Assembly: GCA_030407085.1 (NCBI GenBank)
Contig: CM059586.1
Span: 99,523,501-99,587,500, forward strand
DNA length: 64,000 bases
Direction of reading: 5' to 3'
Source: Trichopria drosophilae
Lineage: Eukaryota > Arthropoda > Insecta > Hymenoptera > Diapriidae
Shown: piece after piece, positions 58,736-64,000 of the stretch
Layout of the letters: the number at the start of each line of letters is the position of its first letter
Numbering within the stretch: position 1 is the first letter of the stretch
Notes under the pieces: model-generated
What the model was told of the DNA's origin: nothing
The model's input: the letters and a program-made list of their open reading frames with translations, nothing else
Database searches by the model: none
Position numbers and translations under genes: made by a program

Positions 58736-59598
58736 ACACGGAAAGAAAGAAACACGACCGAGTCCTGTCTACGCAGCCCTGGTTACTGCGTGGCCGGTTC
58801 GCAAACACTTTTTATTTCAACTCGCCATAACTCGGTCAATTTTGAGAATTATGAAACGAATAAAAAATGAAATTGTTCATTACAGTTTCCCAGATCTAGT
58901 GCAGAAAGAAAAAATGATATATCTTAATAAATAAAAAAGTCATTAATTTTTTAATGCAGAACTGCGAAATTTGTGTTTTTATACATTCAGGCGCTTCGTT
59001 TATCGAGCGAATTTCAAGCATCCGAAAACTTTCAGCGAGAAAGTTGTTCATTAAAGTGTGAACAAATTTTCTGGAAAGTTTCATCTTCATTACATTAATA
59101 GTTTAAAAGTAATGAATGTTTAATGTTGGTTGTGGTCTTGCGCGCATCGCCGTGGCACACTGACGCGCTGGCCGTCGGCCGCTACCTACTTTAAACATTC
59201 ATTAATTTTAAAACTATTAATGTAATGAAGATGAAACTTTCCAGAAAATTTGTTCATACCTTAATGAACAACTTTCTCGCTGAAAGTTTTCAGATGCTTG
59301 AAATTCGCTCGATAAACGAAGCGCCTGAATGTATAAAAACACAAATTTCGTAGTTCTGCATTAAAAAATTAATGACTTTTTAAATTATTAAATTTTTTAT
59401 TTATTAAGAAGATATATCATTTTTTCTTTCTGCACTAGATCTGGGAAACTGTAATGAACAATTTAATTTTTGATTCGTTTCAAAATTCTCAAAATTGACC
59501 GAGTTATAGCGAGTTGAAATAAAAAGTATTTGCGAACCGGCCACGCAGTAACCAGTGTTGCGTAGATAGGACTCGGTCGTGTTTCTTTCTTTCCGTGT
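58736..59598. mobile_element. ACACGGAAAG foldback element, complete copy
   Basis: The ends are ACACGGAAAGAAAGAAACAC and its complement, with arms of about 400 bp (ACCGAGTCCTGTCTACGCAG; AAGTTGTTCATTAAAG). The centre, about 59125-59190, is GC-rich and not palindromic. TAT or TATAC at both outer borders may be the target duplication. No coding capacity. Related copies are at 20356-20882 and 37044-37569. Confidence 0.82.
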
Positions 59599-60183
59599 TA
59601 TACGTCCTTTTCAAAATCAACGGAAAAATTCGTGCCAGTAATTCAACGATAAACTCTTTCTCTCTTCCGTCGTAATACGCATCATCAATCCCGACATTTT
59701 TCTTACGGAGACCGTTATTCGCGAGTGCTATATTATAGTTTTGACAATTTCCTTTTAATTGAAACCGAACTTTATTAATGTCCGATTTTCATTAGAAAAC
59801 ATATTTGAGAATAATCAGATTACTATTCGCCACCGAACATTCGCAGGTTTTTTTTAATGAAAATCTATGCGAGTGATGGCGTATTTTTCGCACGGTTGAA
59901 TTTTCCATGTTTCTTTTCCGAAATTTAGCGTTAACATTCATTGCCCTACATATACGTTCATATTTAGGATCATAATATGTTTTCTAATGAAGCTGATTAT
60001 TAGCGATTTTGTAATTTACGATTTGTGTGAATATTTCTTATTCGACATTAAAGCGATTTGATTAATTCTTTTCTTATAATTTGTGTACTGAGTTTGCGAA
60101 GCCATCTAATGCGAGATCCAATGTTATACTTGATAAATTGAATTACAACGATCCAGAAAATACTAGAAATATATATATTTTTT
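59599..60183. other. Stretch without a gene
   Basis: AT-rich; nothing recognised. Confidence 0.4.
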
Positions 60184-60347
60184 TAACTCCGTGCGCTAAG
60201 TGCTCACTTAGCTCACACGTTAAAAAAAATAGTATACGATACGCGTGCACGTAGCTGATCCCCGCCATCGCGTCTATGGCCAACTCCGCTCGTGCGCGAA
60301 TCACCTACTTAGCGCACTTGTATCTTAATGTACTATTATATCATCCA
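60184..60347. mobile_element. Small hairpin element, second copy
   Basis: TTAACTCCGTGCGCTAAGTG followed by CACTTAGCTCACACGTTAA is the same inverted pair as at 28378-28543 in opposite orientation, but with only a two-base loop. Flanking AATAGTATACG and TAATGTACTATTAT are shared as well. Confidence 0.65.
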
Positions 60348-60869
60348 ACCTGATTTTTCTGTCTGTGCATTTTATATTCAAATATTGTGTGTGTACGTTA
60401 TGCTATCGTATATTTATAGGTATCTTATAAGCGTTCTATGATAAGATATTACAAGATGTTTCATCTGTTAGTGGTGTTGATATAAAAAATTGTTCAAGTC
60501 ATGGTACACGCCATACTTTTACTTATTTAGAAAAAAGTACAGAGTGAACCTAGATTTAATCAGAAAAGCAGCTGAATGTTCAAACAATTCTGAAACATTC
60601 CGCAAATTTTGCGATGTTGTTGTCGATTCAAACTCCGATTTTACTTGTGCAATTCTAAAATCATAATTTGCATATCATCATCGACTTTTTCCCATGTTCA
60701 GTTGCAGTTCAAACTTTCGACATCTACCATGTGATCTGATAGGAACAAACGAGTAATACAATTATGTAATTAAACGAACTTACCTGCGACTGCAATTGCA
60801 TGTATCTTCTCTTCCGAAACATCAACCCTACCCAGTATGAGTCTTAATATATTGTTATTTATTTCTAAC
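60348..60869. other. Stretch without a gene
   Basis: No exon or repeat recognised before the segmental duplication starts. Confidence 0.4.
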
Positions 60870-61974
60870 ACCGGCCCATCTCTAATGATAGAAACGCCAA
60901 ATTCATTACTGCAACACTTTCAATATATCAAGTACTTCCACAGTCTGAGTCAAACATGGAGCTCTTTTGTGAAAAATATAATATTACCACTCCGGGCATA
61001 TAAACTTATTTTGAGCCTGCAGTGAAAATTCAAGCGTGATGGTCGCCATCGATTCGCTCGTGCCACACATTTCCATATTTCTAAAAAAGTAACATATTTC
61101 ATTTGGAACACGTACATACGAAGCGTTTTACATTTGTGAGGGCTGCCACGCAAAGTGATATGCTTCATTTCTGCATTTCGAAAAGTATTATCATATTTTG
61201 AATATCTAATGAAATTTAGCTAAGAAAAGTATTATACCTTCAATGAAATTACGTTCAGACCAGTGCAAATTAAGAAAAACGTACGTAAATATTAGTTAAA
61301 TTACTTATCGATTTTTGTGTATGCTCATTCGATTGGTAAGATTTAAAATGCAAAACATCTAAAAAGGCAGATGAATGTTTTATTTTCAAAAACACGGATT
61401 ATCTATCAATTTGTTACAAGACATTAATAATTCATTAAAGCTATTCTCCTTTTTATTTCTTTTAAAAAATTATATTAAAATTACCCAGATGGTTATTATC
61501 TCAGATGTAAAAACAAGTATAATATGCAATAAAAGAAAATGACCCTAGTTTTTCTCATCTTAAAGAATAATCACTGTTTTGAAGATAAATTGCTCTTATA
61601 ATAAATAAAAATTGTAATTTCCTTGATGAACCAAATTTTCTACAGGTGTTAATATTTGTAATTGTGAATTAGATATACTCGTACATAGTGTAATTAGCCT
61701 GTGACAGATTTAAGTATATGCGAAAGAATTAACAACGCCAAAGCCGATATACTAATGCAGAGATTTGCAGCAAAATAACAAAGCTTTGACCACAGTTGCG
61801 AACACAATGTCTAGTTATTTATTAAACTATCTAGCTTCCCTATTAATTGCTGACAATAAATAAAGCAGAGAGAAAATAAGAGAAACCGAGCTTCATTTCA
61901 GGAAGGGATGAACATTAGGTACGTCACATAATAGGTTTAATAATATTTTTATTTCAAAATGTATAATATCTAAA

Positions 61975-63994
61975 TTACATTAAACATACATTTTTTAAAG
62001 AGTTTTCGCTCAAATATTTACATATATTTTCAGAGACGAGATTAGGAAAGCCGAAAGGTGCCAACATGAATTTATTTTCGATTGCTTCCGTAAGCTCCCT
62101 TCGACGTATAGCATCATTGTAGTTTTTGCATACAATACTGCTATACATCGGATAATTCTTTATTATCGTGTTAGAGTTAAACAGGGAAGAACATTTTCTT
62201 GCATGCCGTGTTAACTCTCCAACTTGCTTCATTAGAAGATCGTGAACCGTAAGATTAGGACATAATTTGTCATTCTTCATCTTCACGATCTCCAAGTTAC
62301 ACCGGGCGGCAAAGAAGTTGTTCATTTCGAATAAGTAGTCAGCAACTTTGTCTCTCCTGGCTACGTCGGCGTTCCCCTGTTTGACGATATGCTTGATATA
62401 CACCTTCGTAATAGTGTCAAGCTGTAAACCGTCACGAACCTCATTTAATATGAGGTTATACTTCTCGCGAAATTCTGAGAAGCATCCCGGGTTAGGTGCT
62501 AAATAGGCACTAAATGGTGTAGCGCCAAATTTGTTTACAGATGACAAATTGGCACCACGATCAAATAACATTTGAATAACCTGGTGCTGCTTGAATTTCG
62601 AAGCAACGTGTAACAGGGTGTTCGCTTGTCCATCGATGCAGTCGAGACGACTTTCCTTGTGCTCCAACAGCATTTCAAAAATGTTCATTTTTGCATCATC
62701 CGCAGCTGCAATGTGCAGGGGCGTGGTATATATATTTCTTATGTAGTCAATATCGTCCACGTTTCCCTTTGCTGCATCAATGAATATGTCGATGCCGTCT
62801 TGTTCGGTACAATAAATCCGCGCGCCTTTAGATAACAGAAATCGAACCAAGTTTTCGTCGTTATTCCAAACCGCTAAGTGAAATGCTGTAGTGCCATATT
62901 GGTCACGAAAGTTTACATCACCACCCCTATTTACAAATTCCTCTATTAATCGTTGACTCTCCAATCTAGCTGTTGTCAGTAACGATATATGTAACGATGT
63001 ATGACACATAAGCGTTGTTTTCTGTTCGTCTCTTGCATTTTCATCAGCTCCAAGCATTAATTCAGAGGAATATTCATCGCATTCGCGAACAAGCCGTTCA
63101 TCTTCTGCATCCTCTGGATTCAGATGGATTCTACAGTCTCCGAATTTGTTGATAGTATCTGCGAAAATCTCAGAAATCTTCATAATGGATAAAGTGAACG
63201 CCGAAGTTGCCTGGAAGTCAGAATAAACTAAATTAATAAAGTATGTGCGTTAAAAATTACAAAAAATTCCCTAGTTCGGGATATAACGTTTTCCACAGCG
63301 TCTTATGAGAATAATACGACAAATTCAGATGCCCTTTTAAACCAGAAAATTCAGCAAAACAGATAGAAGTACTAGCTGTAATGTTCAACCATCCAAAATG
63401 TTAACGAAACATTTCGGCAGTCTGCATTCGTTCTGTTATTCCCACTATGGACTTTGTAGTTTACATCTTGAGTTACAGAACTTTTCAGAGCTTTTACACA
63501 TCTGGCTAGTACCAAAAATATCTAAACCCATTCATTGTTTATAATTCAATTTTTGACTTTGCAATCTGATAACTTCGAAATAATTGATACTTCAAACCAA
63601 GGCTGTCGCACGGAAAGAAGATTTCCCCAAAGACCCTTACAATGATTTCGTCAGTAACCTTTAGAGAGTCGAAATGATGACTTCAGGCGTCATGCCCCGA
63701 TCTGCCAAAGAATTGGCTTTAGTTTAGTCTTTTGTACATGGCCAAACTCACTTTTTCATTGAAGAACGGGGCTTTTGAAATGTCTCAAATCCCGGCACTC
63801 TAAAGGTTAATATATATATATATAAAACATAATAAGATAAGGAAATTTCATTACAAAGAATAAAAAAAAATATTATACTTATTTATAACAATTGACACAA
63901 GCAATGATTTGTTACTTACAGAATTTGTTGACGAATCTGGATAAACAGTTGAAAATTTCGGGATGATGTCTGCTTTGACTGCTCTAGTAGACGG
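61975..63994 (-). CDS. Ankyrin-repeat protein with PRANC-like C-terminus, copy 2 (partial in window)
   Basis: The main exon 63210-61975 encodes 402 residues from ATG 63183, intact and nearly identical to copy 1. It has the same ankyrin units and PRANC-like, F-box-like end (LVSENICKYLSENSLKNVC). It differs by a 12-bp in-frame tandem duplication that adds HTSL near residue 61, and by scattered substitutions. The upstream 75-nt exon (63994-63920) is conserved with its GTAAGT donor and stays open, with one visible amino-acid change (Gly to Asp), supporting it as coding. The exon with the possible first ATG lies beyond the window. The intron is 709 nt against 251 in copy 1. Role as for copy 1, inferred. 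Confidence 0.85.
63394..63879. repeat. Copy-2-specific intron insertion
   Basis: Absent from the equivalent intron of copy 1. TTAA occurs at 63401-63404 and 63807-63810, but the adjoining ends (CGAAACATTT and CTCTAAAGG) are not clearly inverted, so an element call is uncertain. An AT dinucleotide run lies at 63809-63826. Confidence 0.5.
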
Positions 63995-64000
63995 CTGCAC

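Larger units (their letters stand above)
60870..64000. repeat. Segmental duplication, copy 2
   Basis: Collinear with 36552-39753. It lacks the foldback fragment of copy 1 (empty site near 61370) and has about 480 extra bp in the 5' intron (about 63394-63879). It continues past the window edge. Confidence 0.9.

Overview
This is an AT-rich eukaryotic window that looks like an insect, most probably a hymenopteran parasitoid wasp. Three things point there: an intron-containing TAF9 gene, two ankyrin-repeat proteins with a poxvirus/Wolbachia-type C-terminal (PRANC-like) region, and a mixture of BEL/Pao, Ty3/gypsy, copia, jockey-like LINE, tRNA-SINE and TTAA-flanked elements. PRANC-ankyrin genes are known from Nasonia and relatives, which is the basis for the wasp guess; the species cannot be read from the sequence.

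Real genes are few. TAF9 (about 5.9-6.9 kb, + strand, three coding exons) looks intact. Two near-identical ankyrin/PRANC genes (38.2-39.9 kb and 62.0-64.0 kb, both - strand) sit in a segmental duplication about 24 kb apart; the second runs off the right edge. Upstream of both lies an exon that joins in phase to the main exon, so the proteins may be longer than the single large exon suggests. At 14.8-16.5 kb (- strand) are two exon-like remnants of symplekin, one carrying a stop codon.

Most of the rest is transposons and their wreckage. 1-5.4 kb is an old nested inverted repeat beside TAF9. 7.2-8.6 kb is a decayed Ty3/gypsy pol. 12.8-13.4 kb is a broken LINE ORF1. 17.6-18.5 kb is a TTAA-flanked palindrome. 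23.0-26.6 kb is a long-TIR element carrying a second TTAA element and a LINE ORF2 fragment flanked by direct repeats of about 160-170 bp. 27.2-27.8 kb is a copia tail. 30.1-32.1 kb is a palindrome with arms of about 735 bp. 40.4-42.8 kb is a broken transposon-type gene split by a tRNA-derived SINE. 44.8-51.4 kb is a complete but mutated BEL/Pao element with LTRs and a 5-bp target duplication. A non-coding repeat family ending in a short palindrome (called repeat A here) occurs five times between 28.3 and 58.1 kb, and the BEL element sits inside one copy.

The window shows no operon-like organisation. The functional genes are islands, and the nesting of insertions gives a relative time order: repeat A before BEL, the transposon-type gene before its SINE, and a foldback fragment present in only one of the two duplicated ankyrin/PRANC blocks.
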